Shown here: positions 13,801-25,727 of the stretch, one piece after another
Layout: every line of letters starts with the position of its first letter
Numbering within the stretch: position 1 is the stretch's first letter
DNA from: Monarcha castaneiventris obscurior
Taxonomy: Eukaryota > Chordata > Aves > Passeriformes > Monarchidae
Reading direction: 5' to 3'
Assembly (NCBI GenBank): GCA_026261815.1
Contig: JAMPIT010000484.1
Coordinates: 11,134,501 to 11,198,500, forward strand
DNA: 64,000 nt
Notes under the pieces: model-generated
Database searches by the model: none
Told to the model about the DNA's origin: nothing
The model's input: only the letters and a program-made list of their open reading frames with translations
Made by a program: the position numbers and the translations under genes

Positions 13801-16800
13801 CCCTCAAACATTCAAGCCAGAGTCTTCAAGTGGAAATAGGTTGTTTATGAGTAGCAGAAACGAAGTCATTTGGATTCCTCCAGATTCATGTCTCAAAGTT
13901 ATGTTTCTCTGTGACCAAACTCACGTCTAATAAAGAGTGAGTCAATATCCTTCCCCCCTGCACAAGCACCACTGGGGTCCCTTCCTTCCACCTAATTGCC
14001 TGTTTTCACAAGGTATACAGGAACTTATTACTTCAGAGCCTTTGTGCCTTCTGAGGAACACCACTGCAACTCACCAGCCGGTTTAGAGGAAGCAGAGAGT
14101 GGGACATAAACCAGGCTCATGGATGCACAACATGGTTATGCGAGTCCCACTTCCTTAACCAGGGTAAAGCTCCAGACATGGCTTGGGGGGAGCCCCACAT
14201 TGAGGGGGAGTGCTGGCACAATGAACCCAGGACAGTGTCACTCGTGTCACCTGAGCAGGCTGTGCCCTGCTCTCCAGGGTCTGCTCTGTTTATGGCAAAG
14301 CTCCTGACCTACCAACATCTGTTCAGTTTTTATACAAAGCAAGTCAGGGCTCTGCAAGGCAGTACAACATCTTTGTTGACATTTCAGTTCCTCAGAGAGA
14401 AGCTCTCCTTTGGCTTTGTGTCAGCCACCTTTGGCTGTGTCAGAAAGTAGTGCATAGCCTGTTCTCTCAAGCAAAGCCGTCTGCCTGTGCAAAGGTTCCC
14501 AGCAAACAGACAGGAGGCAGCAGCTGGAGAAAGGAGACCAGGGATCACTGCACACAATCTCACCTTTTATTATTTAGCCACATTTACTGAACACAGCCTG
14601 GCTCTAATCCATCAGTGCAAGAAACCTGTTAATACACCCACCTGATTGGAGAGACTTTCCTGAGTCTTATGGGGTTCTATTGCAGCAAATATCAAGGCTC
14701 AGCAAAACAAGAAGGCACTAAGAAGTGTCTCACAGCCTGGACTCTTTCCCAACTAGCACTCATTTGATACTGGATTAAACAAGGAACTTGAGAGCATTCA
14801 GTTGTCTCAAGTTCACAACATAGCTTTGTGTGCACACAAGCCACCCATCAGCAGCTGCAAGAACAAAGTATGACTTTCACATTTAATGGCTTCCAAAATG
14901 CTTGTTGTTTTTGAATCAAGTGGCAGCCCATGTGCCTCAAGATATTTGCTGAAGACTGGAAAGAGGGGAATGCATTAGAACATTATACCCAGTCTACCTT
15001 CAGCAATGAACCTGCTTCTGCTCCAGAGGTCAATCTGGAGTCTATACAAGCTTTGGTGCTTTAAGGTTGGCTTTTGCAGAACAATACAGTGATCACTGGT
15101 GCCATACAAGCTCTCCACAAAAATTTCTCTAGTGCACTCCAACTCTATCACACTGCCTTCATCATGTCAGCTCAAGGTACACACAGCAAAGAACACTCCT
15201 ACCTGGATCACAGCATCCAATACATTTTTCAGTGGCTGTCTACTTTTACAAGATTTGAGAAGATTTCCTGAGCCTCAGAAAACTCCTGAATGCACTTAGG
15301 CTTGGTACTAAAAGATGAAATACCACCTTGATGTGCCACAGGAAGTTGAACAGTACTGACAACATCCTAGGGCCCAGAAATATTACAGAGCTTGTTAAAT
15401 GATGGTAATCCTAAGTAGGCCACATCTAGCACTACTGAAGACAAACGTTTTCAATGGTTCCTGCTGATATGGCCTGAGGGAAACTCTTGTGTTCAAAGTC
15501 ACCAACTGGTGAACACCTGAATCCATGAAGAGACAGTGTCAGAGAGTCCAGAGGATCATTAGAAGCATCCATGTAACTTCCCAGCACACAATGTTTAGCT
15601 GCAGGCAGTGCCTCAAAATAAAGATATGTTTCCTCTCTTCTTCCACCCATGAAAAGGAATCAGCAGAAGTTCTCAGACATGTAATTAAGATGGTATTGAG
15701 GTGAGACAAACAAACCGTAATTCAGTCTCCTTTTCAAATCTTTTGGAGAGATCAACAAGTCTCTGTATCGTATCTATAACGAGAAACTCTCCTACTCTGC
15801 AAGGAACTTATTTCACAAAGCTATCAAGTAGATAACAGAAAGACAGTGTACTACTTGCCCTACTGCTTCACACGGAAGATAAAAACCTCAATTCTTTGAT
15901 ATTTAGAAACTTTGGGATTTTTTTTAATCTTATGCCAATGTACTACTCTAAATTGCAAGGTTTACAGTCCTATCAGCAAAAAAACTCTCATGTAAGATTA
16001 TTTTCTAAACAGCAGCTGAGCAGGGACCCATCACATACCTGGGCACTGCCTGTCTGAGCCCTTACAGACAGACAGAGAGAACCCACAAATCAGTTCAGTC
16101 CTGTATCACTCTCCTATTTCCACAATAGTCAGGAGAGTGCTACAGAGAAAAAAACTTCAAGAACAGAAAGGAGGTGCTGTTAATATAACATCTAAAGAAG
16201 AGAGATGTGCCATAGACAAAAACTGAACTGCTTAAGTATCTGTGTCAGGGCACTGCATGGTACTAAAAAGAGAATAAACTCAGAACAACCTCAAGTCTTG
16301 AGTAGGAAACACCCTTCAGAAAATAAGATAAATGTAAAAATTTCACAGCAGCTTGGTCTGAATGCAAGAAGAAAAAATGTTGCAGCTGCTATCATCTCCC
16401 TAAATTTTAAGCTTGCTTTTTGTCCAATTATCTGATTTCCTGAAGATATATACTGTGAAAACTTCAAACAGGCAGAAAGAACATTTGAGGATCCAGGAGT
16501 CTGTACATGTACAAGTAACTGTAATGGGAAGGTACCATCTCACACCTGGCAGAACGACACTGCCACCTGCCAAAGGCTTGCATGACCTGGATATGTGGGT
16601 GCTCCCTTCAGTTTTTAAGACAGTGTCCACACTTTACAAGTCACTAGAACATTTCGAATCACCCTCATCAGCAAACTCAAAGAGGAATCCGGGGAACAAG
16701 CAAATTAATAAAAACATCCTCCATTTTCATATGAAACACTTGGATCAGGTCAAGATTGAAGTACACAGTCCACGGAGAGGAAACTGGAATAATCACTGTG

Positions 16801-19800
16801 CATGATTCAACCAGATCATGAGTTAAAAAAAAAATTAAAAATTGTAATCTTCTTTCACCAATGTTAAACTCATCCTGAGATGAATAACCTGCTGGGATAC
16901 AAAAAAGCTGCCAACGTAGTGGTGATTTTTGAGAGCTCCCAATCCCCCAATAAAAGAAGAGTGTAACAGTGCTTTATTAACGGTCCAAAACAAGGAACCC
17001 TGAGCTTTCTGTTCCACAGCTCAGAGAAGCAACCCAATAGATGAGCTCCTTAGAAATATAAGCCAAGTCCTTGTGGGCAGCAAACATGGACCAATAAACC
17101 TAAGGGGAGAGAATGCAGAGGCAGATGGGCAGAGGTAATCGGAAATGACAGAAAGATGAGCAGGCAGAGGGCAAGCAGAGTGCTTGAAGGACAGAGGCAG
17201 AAGAGCTGAAATTTTATAGCATATAGGTATTTTAAAAGTTAAATCAACAGCTTTCCAATACTGTTATTTAAAAAAATCATTCCCCTTAATATATGCAGGA
17301 AGCCAGCTGCTTGCAAAATGACCTTTAAACTCTACCTACCATGCCTTATTAGACTAATTCAGAGCTGGAGGTTGGCTGATCCTGAAATCCATTTATACAG
17401 GACAAACAGGCATTCAGCAGGGACAAAGAGCGAACACATTGTCAAAATAATTTTGTCTGCGTTTCTGCATGCACACTCAGGCTCAACACAGTAGAGCAGC
17501 ACTTCTCCACCTTCAGAAACAAGGTACACCAGACATTGCAGCACCATCCTAACTCAAGGCCTCTCTTCCTGCTTCCCTCGCATTACAAAGGCAACAAACT
17601 TTAATTATGACAAGTGTTGCCTTTCTGGACAGCTTCTGTGACTGCAGAGGTCTTTAGGAGCCTTTTACCAACTCTTAGAGGCCCCCAATAAAGGCCTCTA
17701 ACCAAAACAAACATATAACCAAAAGAATGTTTCCTGCCATGTAAATATCAGCAGCAGAGCTAACTCTAACACTGTATTCAGATCACTGTAACACATTGTC
17801 TTCAACATGTCTTGTTCCTGCATTTGAAGCACTGGTGTCCAAAAAGGTTTTTTTTTTAATTGTCTTGCAAAGGTCTAGCTAGGACTGAAAGCTTTAAATT
17901 GTTTTGGAAGCATCACAAGTATGTCAGGAAATTTCTCCAGACAAGGAGGCCTGTTGGGCAGACAGTGTCACAGAGGGGTGAAAATCACAAACAATTACTG
18001 CAGGCATGATGCAGAAAGAAACCTTCCCTCGAAGTTTGGATTTTGTAACAGATGAATGCTCCACAGCCTTGGACAAGGAGGCTCTGTGGGAGAGAACAAA
18101 CACTAGCAAGCAGCATCAGGGCAACTCCTGCAAACTTTCTCCTCCAGTACACCACAGTTCTGATGAGAAAAGGATTGGCTTCCCACTAACATGAGGCCTC
18201 ATCTGTCATTCACTAACTTCCAAAGAAGGCCTAGTTAGAGCAGTCTTGCTTGCTTGGGAGCAGCTCTTCCACGGGACTGGGACCACTGCTACAATAACCC
18301 CTGCACATGTTGCCTACACAGACATTCAGCTGAGTGGTGAAGGCTTTAAATCCCACTAGTCCTCAAGGTATTCAGCCCTAAAACCTGTGACAAATACCTG
18401 ATGGATGGTGTGTGGAGACTGCAAACTGCACACAGCAGGAAACCATCCTGTGCAGACTATGACCAACAAAGAGCATAACAAATCTTTGGTTTCCCCATTT
18501 TGTCATGAAGGCTTTGGCATCACTGATAAAATTTCCCAAGTTATAGCCAAGTTGTCAGAGAATGGATCTAACATTAGAACGGAAGTTATGGAAGTCAGGG
18601 CTACTTTGGAGCTTCCTGAGAGTCTGAAAGCACTTGACCACTGACCTTGTGCTTCTAACCAGTAGTTGCTATCAACAGCAATTTTTGTGGATCTGTTTCA
18701 ATCTAACTTCAGCAGCAAAACACATAGTTTAAAAATTGGAAATAAACTTCTTTCTGTCCAAGACTGCTTGGTCATCAGTCTCCTGGAATTAATCTGAGTA
18801 AGAATTTCCACTTCCCACTTGCCAACAGTGCTACAAATCTTCTGTGAAAGAATCTGGCATTAAAACAGCCAGATGTATCACAACACTCTCTCACCCCCAA
18901 GCAACTATTTTCCATACTAGATAAGCCTGACTGAGTACAGGTTACAGCACTCAGGAAAATGTTGCCTAACACACCATACAGAGAGCACAGAACTAAAGAA
19001 ACGTTTGATCCATGTAGTCCCACTAATTTAAGCCTAAAGAGAAATAATTTTTGAAAAGAAAGAGAGAGAATACAAAGAGTCAAATTTTGATACCAAAGTC
19101 TAATGAGGCTTTTCAGAAACATCCACTCAAAGACTACATTAGAGCATCAGGTCAGCTAAGATGTCTCATTCCTGACCCAGCTATCTCTTACAGTATTTTA
19201 TTGTAAAAAAAAATTTAGACTGTTCTTAAACACTTTCAGGCAAACTAGGTTTTAAAACAAGAACTGTAGCAAGATCCCATTTTGGAAGTAACAAAATGCC
19301 AAATAATTCAGCTTCAGAAATTGTAATGGCATAGTGACTTCTTTCCTTCTTTTACTGAAGTTGCTTTCAAAATCATCTGTAAAACATACATATTTAGATT
19401 AACTTTACCTGTAAGTGTATCTGAAATCAGAACCATCAAGCGAGAAATTAGACTCAAAAGCAATTATGCCTCACTGTAACAATGTCAAACTCCCCAAACA
19501 AACAAAAACCAGGAAACAAAACATAAATGCACAAAGCCTGGGCATTGAACTGTTAGACAACAGACTGTTTATGAGAAGAGAAATGCAGTCAGAAGCCCTC
19601 CTTCCACATCAGGCAATGGATACAAGAACTTGAGAGGTAAAGACAATGAAGAATCTGGACTGAATATCACTGAAAGAGGAGCCCTGAAGCACAGCCAAGC
19701 AAGTTTTAAACTTATTTCTGCTCATTTTCTTCAAAAATTATAAACTTCATGAGGTTTGTGCTTTACAGAGACTACAAAGAGCAGACAGAGAGAGGAATTT

Positions 19801-20352
19801 GTTCGTGTGGGTTAATAAGTGCTCACAACACACCAGGCTGTGGGGAACATCAGAGCTTCATGAAGTGCTGAGACACAGAGTAAATAAAGAACTTATGCCT
19901 CCAGTTTCATAAATACCAGGTACAGGCAGCAGACATTTCCATTTCAAGTAGGCCAGCATTTACCCTGGAACAAGCCTCATATATTAAGATGGAGGTTTAT
20001 GTCCTTTCAGGCAACTCTATATTTTTAGTTTATCCACCAGTGAACTCTTGAGCATATGAAGTGTTATGTATAGACCCAAGACACGCCAGAACCTACAACT
20101 GCTGCCTTGAAAATCAAAACAATACCTGTTTCCATCCATCCTTCATAATTAGAAGCAAAATATGGATCCTCTTCACCTTTGCAAATACCAGGTCAGGGTG
20201 TGCCTGGGTACAGTTAATCCACTGCTCCTCTCTGTTTACGACTAAACAAACAGCAGATGCCTGCAGCTTGCAGCTCTCCCCCGACTCCTTGTGGGGGCCA
20301 TTTATTGAGTCATAAACTCCTCTGATAGTGTTATCACCACAGCATTTGCACA

Positions 20353-20391
20353 AATAAAGGTTGAAAGAGAGAAAGATTTAAAAAAAAAAAA
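20353..20391 (+). repeat. AATAAA followed by a 12-A run
   Basis: AATAAA at 20353-20358 is followed 21 bases later by a run of 12 A at 20380-20391. This is what the 3' end of a polyadenylated retrocopy would look like, but no gene-like sequence is recognisable upstream, and both elements can arise by chance in A-rich intronic DNA. Confidence 0.25.
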
Positions 20392-23300
20392 GATTATAAT
20401 CTCCTTTATAGAGAAGGCAAGACAAACCCTTTACAGATATGCTTGCTCTGAGCAAGGACAGACTGACAAAAGGTAGGCAGGACAGGCACATACCTGGCTG
20501 AGGATGGCTGGGCATAGCATCCTCCAAACAGGAAACACACAGGTTTATCTGAAACTACAAACCTGAATTCCAGAAAGCTCAAACAACCCTAAAGCCTTCC
20601 AAGTTAGATATATTGTATTTCAAGTAGCACACCATGCGATAGATCTCCTCAGTGAGGCTTCAACAGCTAAGATCTACCTCTGCAGAATCCCAGTGGGAGG
20701 AGAAATCCTGGCATTTCTCAAGTACAGATACAGACCTTGCTGTATGTGGTCCAAACTTTCTTTCTCCAGCCACACACACTGACTGCTCCTCTCTAGCCCG
20801 ATAAGTACACAACCTATCTATAAAGTACTCTGCAATCCCTCAGAATGGAAACACCACTTTAGCAAGAGCCTGATGATCCAGAATGATCAGATACCTGCCG
20901 TGCAGCCCATGGCATCCAACTCACCCCAAAGCTGTTTCTCTTAAGCAGAGAGAGATCCAGGTTGCAGAAATGAAAGCTCCCAGCAGGCCATACTTCAGCA
21001 GGATCCAGAGTGCTTGAGCAAAACTGCTCCATCAGGATGGGACACTGCAGAAATACCTGCAGCACTTTCTCAGCAATCTAAGTCCCTGTCCACAGATTAG
21101 AGACAAACTTCCAGCAGAGTTGTAATGCTTTCCTTTGTGTGCCAAAAGGGAACTGGGCTTTCACAGAGATCACTTGGAAATGTAAACGCAATAAATTGAC
21201 CACATTCCTTTTTATTATAGTCAAGGGCAAAGCAGAATACAGACAACTCAAGGTTACGTTAAAAGTCTCCCTTCACTGGAATTCAGTCAATCAGTATTTA
21301 GCAAGGGCTTGTTTGCACACAGCAGAGTGACTCACAGTAAATGTGTGTGAATTTTCCCTGCACTTTCATTACAAACCCTGAACATTCATAACCAGAGAAA
21401 CTCACTCACCAGTTTATTGCATTGTAATTTCCTCACGTAGACAAGCCCTAAAGCCTTGACAGAAGTAGGTTTACCTTTGTCTGTTATGAATAGCAGATTT
21501 GTGAGAGGAGGGACACAGAATAGGGAGAAAAAGTGCAGGATTATGAATGGTTCCTAGCTCAATGTATACAGCTCCTATTGACAAGGGAATATACATGTCT
21601 GAGTACACAGCTCCTGATAGCTTGGTTTGGCCACGAGCTAGAGCACAAAAATTTCACCTTGGTCCTTCTGTGAAAGACAGGCATCTAGAGACAATAAGGA
21701 AAGCCCTGAAAAGAAGGGATACGTGCTCTTTACTAACAGACATTTTTCTGCACACAGTTGCAGGAAGCAGGTTCTGTTTGAAATCTCAAATCACATTAAC
21801 GTATGGTCACCGGAGGCCTCATTTTCCAAGTGGCAGCTGGTTGGAGATTCCCTGGTATAACCACCAATTACGTAACAAAGTAACCAACTAAAATTAGACG
21901 TCAGTTCAGATTTGCCTATTGGTGTGAACAGAACGCAAGGGCAGCAGAATGGGTCCCAAACACTCTGAAAAAGCTTGCATGTGAGTGCATTTTTGCACGG
22001 GGGAGGGAAGCAATTCACTAATAGGACTCAGACTTTTTAAAACAAAATCACTTGTTTTCCTCTTCCATCTGGATCCAAACTAAGAAATTACACAGATTTC
22101 CACTGCCCACTCTGCTTTTCCTTCCACACCCCCTTCTCACTGGCACGAGATAAAACCTTGGGGAAACAGCAGCAGCAATTTTCAATTCTCATTATCTAAC
22201 GGCAGCAGTAGTTCTTGGTGAAACTTGCGGTCAATAAACTACAAGCAATTTTGAAAGACACAATGGGAACTGCCCCTCCTACAGCTGTCCCATTATCCCA
22301 GCTTTTATTAGATTTAAAGCCAGCGATTTTTATGCTGTAGCTCAAGTTCTGCAGAGCCATGGAAACAGACCACCAGAAAAGATAAAACACTCCTAAATTA
22401 AACAGGAGCTATCACAGTGACACCCTCTGAAGTCAGAGAACTTCCACATAAGCAAAGCATGGGATGCAGCAAGGAACCCAGCGCCTAAAGGGGCTGACAC
22501 GGCTGCAGTGAGTCAACAGTGACACGACCAAAACTCAACATTCAGGATGGCATAAACAGAAAAGCTCTTGAGCAGGTTAGGCAGGGCAAGTTGAAAGCAT
22601 ACTGGCTACAAAGGTGAACAACCAGAGCAGGATCCTGTTCCCATAAGCATGAGCATCCCAGAACAGGCATCAACTTTGTAGTCTACTCTCTGGATGTGCC
22701 TCCCAAGAGGCAGAGGGAAATACTTATCTCTGGCTGGCAATTCAGCTGGCCTGTTTCAGATGACTTTTTAGAATCAAATGCATCATGCTCTACATGTGCC
22801 TATTTCTCTCTGTTGACTACAACAGATGGCCCAATAGCCAGAAAATATACAAAACAGGTAACAATAGCTATATCTCTATCATGTACCACAATAAAGTAAC
22901 CTGCTCCAGGAAGAGGGGCTTTACAGGAAACCAGCAGAAAATAAATTTTAAAACTCATGGAATGATTACCTGATATATTTGTTCATGGGGCAGAAATAAC
23001 TGAGGGTGTACCTCAGCTCCTGGCTCAGAGATGTGCACAACAACAGGCAAAGAGAAATGGGCGTCCAAAGGAAAGGGCTCAAAGAACACAGTAAGGGGGA
23101 AGATGCAAAGAATTCTTCTCATCCACTGTAAGCTGTAATTTTCAGTCTAGAAATCTACAGCTTGCTTTCTCTGAGTTTAATGTATACCATGCCCTGGAGA
23201 CACTTTTACCAGCCATCAAAAGAAACTTGCAGAGAACCAGATGCTTCATTAAAGAATATTCACCAAGCCTTATAAAATCTTTAGTAAAAAGCAGAAGAAC

Positions 23301-25591
23301 AAATCACCAGCATGCAAGTGAGCTGAAATCACACATCCAGCTTTGATTACATTTCCTCCTGCACTGGAAAACAAATTGTGTTTTTTAAAGAAAAGGTTAA
23401 AAATACCCAAGAAGTCAAGAGATTCTGGATTTTCTTTCCCACATTCCTCCGACCTGAATTTCCTGAACAAGGAATGCGTGAGACAAAGCCATTTGGTATA
23501 AGATGCTAATTTAAACTTAAAGAAAAATAACAGCTTAAAAAGGGGAAGGGAGGAGGGAGTTTTAATCCTACATGATAAAACAACAGCTTGTGATTGCTTC
23601 ATGTATCTCAGGAGTCACAAGAGCCAGTAAGAGCAGTGAGGCAAATTGTCAGGGCTTGAGCTGTTCTGGGACAAAAGGAAACTACAGAACACATATTGCC
23701 TTACAAAAGTTTTATCTGAATTTGTACTTGCAGAACCCTCTAGTGCCTGTCTCTAGCTGCAATGTGTTATTTACCTATTCCTCAGTCTCTCAAACCCCTT
23801 CTTAAAACAAGATTTTCTGCCCCATGGTCTTCATCCACAACAAATTAATGTCCTGTGCACTTCTCCTTCCAGGTAGTTTCTATTAACAGTAGGGGGAAAA
23901 AATTTCTGAAGTTCATTGAAGACTCTGGGAACAAAGACAACCAGACAACCCCGATTTCTTGGTTTATAAAGAAAACCTACCACAACCTCCACCAAATCCA
24001 AAAAACATCCAAGTTATTAGGATCTTTCACTGCCCTCTGCTGTTACCAGTCATTTAGCTTCCAACTTACTCTTTAATAATGTTGGGCTGGAGCTCAGGGC
24101 TGGCAGCATCCCAGCCCCTTTCTCAGGCGGGTTGGAGCCGCAGCTTGCAAATACACTGAAGTTTAATGCAATCTGTCTTCTTTGGTAATCACATTCCACC
24201 CGCACTGCATGCAATAAAGATGTATTGGAAAATGCATTTGCTAAAGATATACTCCACTGAAAAGGCTACAGGCCTGATTTAGAGGAGGCAAGGAGGATAA
24301 CAGAGGCTGGCAATAAATGCACCAATGCTCTGCACACAGCAACCAGGGGCACGGATTGTGCAGCAGCAGCACAGGCACCACTTTACTTTAAAGCTGAGGA
24401 AGAAAAAGAAACCACATGTTTTGGGAGCTGGGGACTTTAGAGATATCAGAGAAAAGCCCTTTCCCTGGCAGCTTTAACCTTGCTGATTTGCAGACATACA
24501 AAGACCTTCTTTGTAAACAGGAAGGAAAAAAATTCCACTAGGACTAGCAACAACATTTGGTCTAATATATCCTGACAATTTTCCCATCTCCTTCTGTCGG
24601 GCTTCTTCTGGGAGCCGGCTGGCAGCTTGTTTCATGTTATACTTAAATCAGGCATACAGCTTCCCCTCACAATGCTAATGCAGAGAAAGACTGCTTCCAT
24701 GCAATATCCACCTCTCCCCCACCCTGTGCTTTAGTAATCCCATGAGAGAAGTCTCAATTTTCTATTACCGTCCTTTTCTCCAAATCCACTTCACTATATT
24801 CTCAGCACCTTTTGGAGAATTTTCTACTGTCAAAAAAAAAAAGGAAAAAACCAAAAACAGAAAAGCCTGCCCTTGAGGGACACCTGACCCACTGAATTCT
24901 TACATGGCCCAGGACCATACCCTAGTTGTAATGTCCAAATATTTCATTTTCTTTTCCCCTTCACTTGTTTCAATAGCCAGAAATTCTTCCAAGGTACTGA
25001 GCAGCCACTGTCCTAAGGCATCAACAGAACCTACTGGGACTCTGCATCTCAGAAGGAAGAGCCATAAGGCTTCCTGGCCTCCCACACAAGATGAACAGTT
25101 TTTAGGAGTGTGAAATTTTCTTAACAGACAGCAGCTTTGACCAGTTCAGAACGTTTCCCCATGCAGCAAGGAAAAGAAGCAAGACCTCCAACTGCAAAGT
25201 CCCATAATAGGAGGATGTTTAGAGCCTGTTGAAAATGTTGCAGACATTGCCAAAATGGATTTACCCACTGTTTGCAGTGTACAACATCCAAGAAGGCAAA
25301 ACTAGGGAAAATCATTGACTGACTTTGAAACCTGGGAGCACTGCTTCTACTGTTGTGGTGGCAGCTCAGTACAACAGGACCCACTGACGGGAATGAAGTC
25401 AGGACATATCACAGTGTGACTGGGAAATGTGGAATGAATGTGGGAAAATGGATCCCAAGGAAGATTTATCTCCTATGAAGATTGCAATTTGACTAACAGA
25501 TACCACAGATCCCAAAAACACTTCTCGGAAGAAAACACCATGCAAAACAAGACAGCAAAGCCAGGCAGTACAACAGAGAAGCTTTTGTTAC

Positions 25592-25727
25592 CTTCTGAGC
25601 TGCACTAACACAGCGCTGATATTCCTTCGCCAGCTCCGAGCATTTGAGCGCTTCGCGTTTGTTTTCTCGGTAGCACTTCAGAATTTCAGACTGCAGGTTT
25701 GCACAGATAGGATCAGTGTTCCTCCTC
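25592..25727 (-). CDS. CHCHD6: CHCHD6 (MIC25) CHCH-domain exon C (twin CX9C)
   Basis: This exon has 136 nt. One base completes the lysine codon split from exon B, and 45 codons follow, starting RRNTDPICANLQ. The acceptor is TTTTCCCTGCAG|G and the donor is CAGAAG|GTAACA, a weaker donor than those of exons A and B. The peptide contains two CX9C motifs, C-ANLQSEILK-C and C-SELAKEYQR-C, the hallmark of CHCH proteins. In this family the four cysteines form two disulfides between two helices after oxidation by the CHCHD4/MIA40 relay in the intermembrane space. The end, YQRCVSAAQK, fits MIC25 (recalled as YQRCVSAAHKG) and not MIC19, whose end reads differently (..MHCVNHAKQ). Exon C is nearly C-terminal: only about one more residue and a stop are expected from the next exon. 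Reading on past the donor adds 32 intron-encoded residues before a stop. Confidence 0.96.

Larger units (their letters stand above)
1..25591 (-). other. Last CHCHD6 intron and possibly 3' flank, non-coding
   Basis: This is everything downstream of the exon C donor. It must contain the last intron of CHCHD6 or part of it. The final exon, with one or a few codons and the 3' UTR, is either in here or beyond position 1. I read both strands for exons of the expected neighbour on this side (PLXNA1 follows CHCHD6 in mammals) and saw none. The longest open frame (2881-3582, minus, 233 codons) has no recognisable domain or splice logic. The stretch holds two MIR-like fossils near the left end, a G/T tract at 0.86-0.94 kb, an E-box/MEF2-like cluster at 4.4 kb, a locally GC-rich patch near 5.5-5.8 kb, and a polypurine run at 10.67-10.85 kb. 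Confidence 0.75.
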
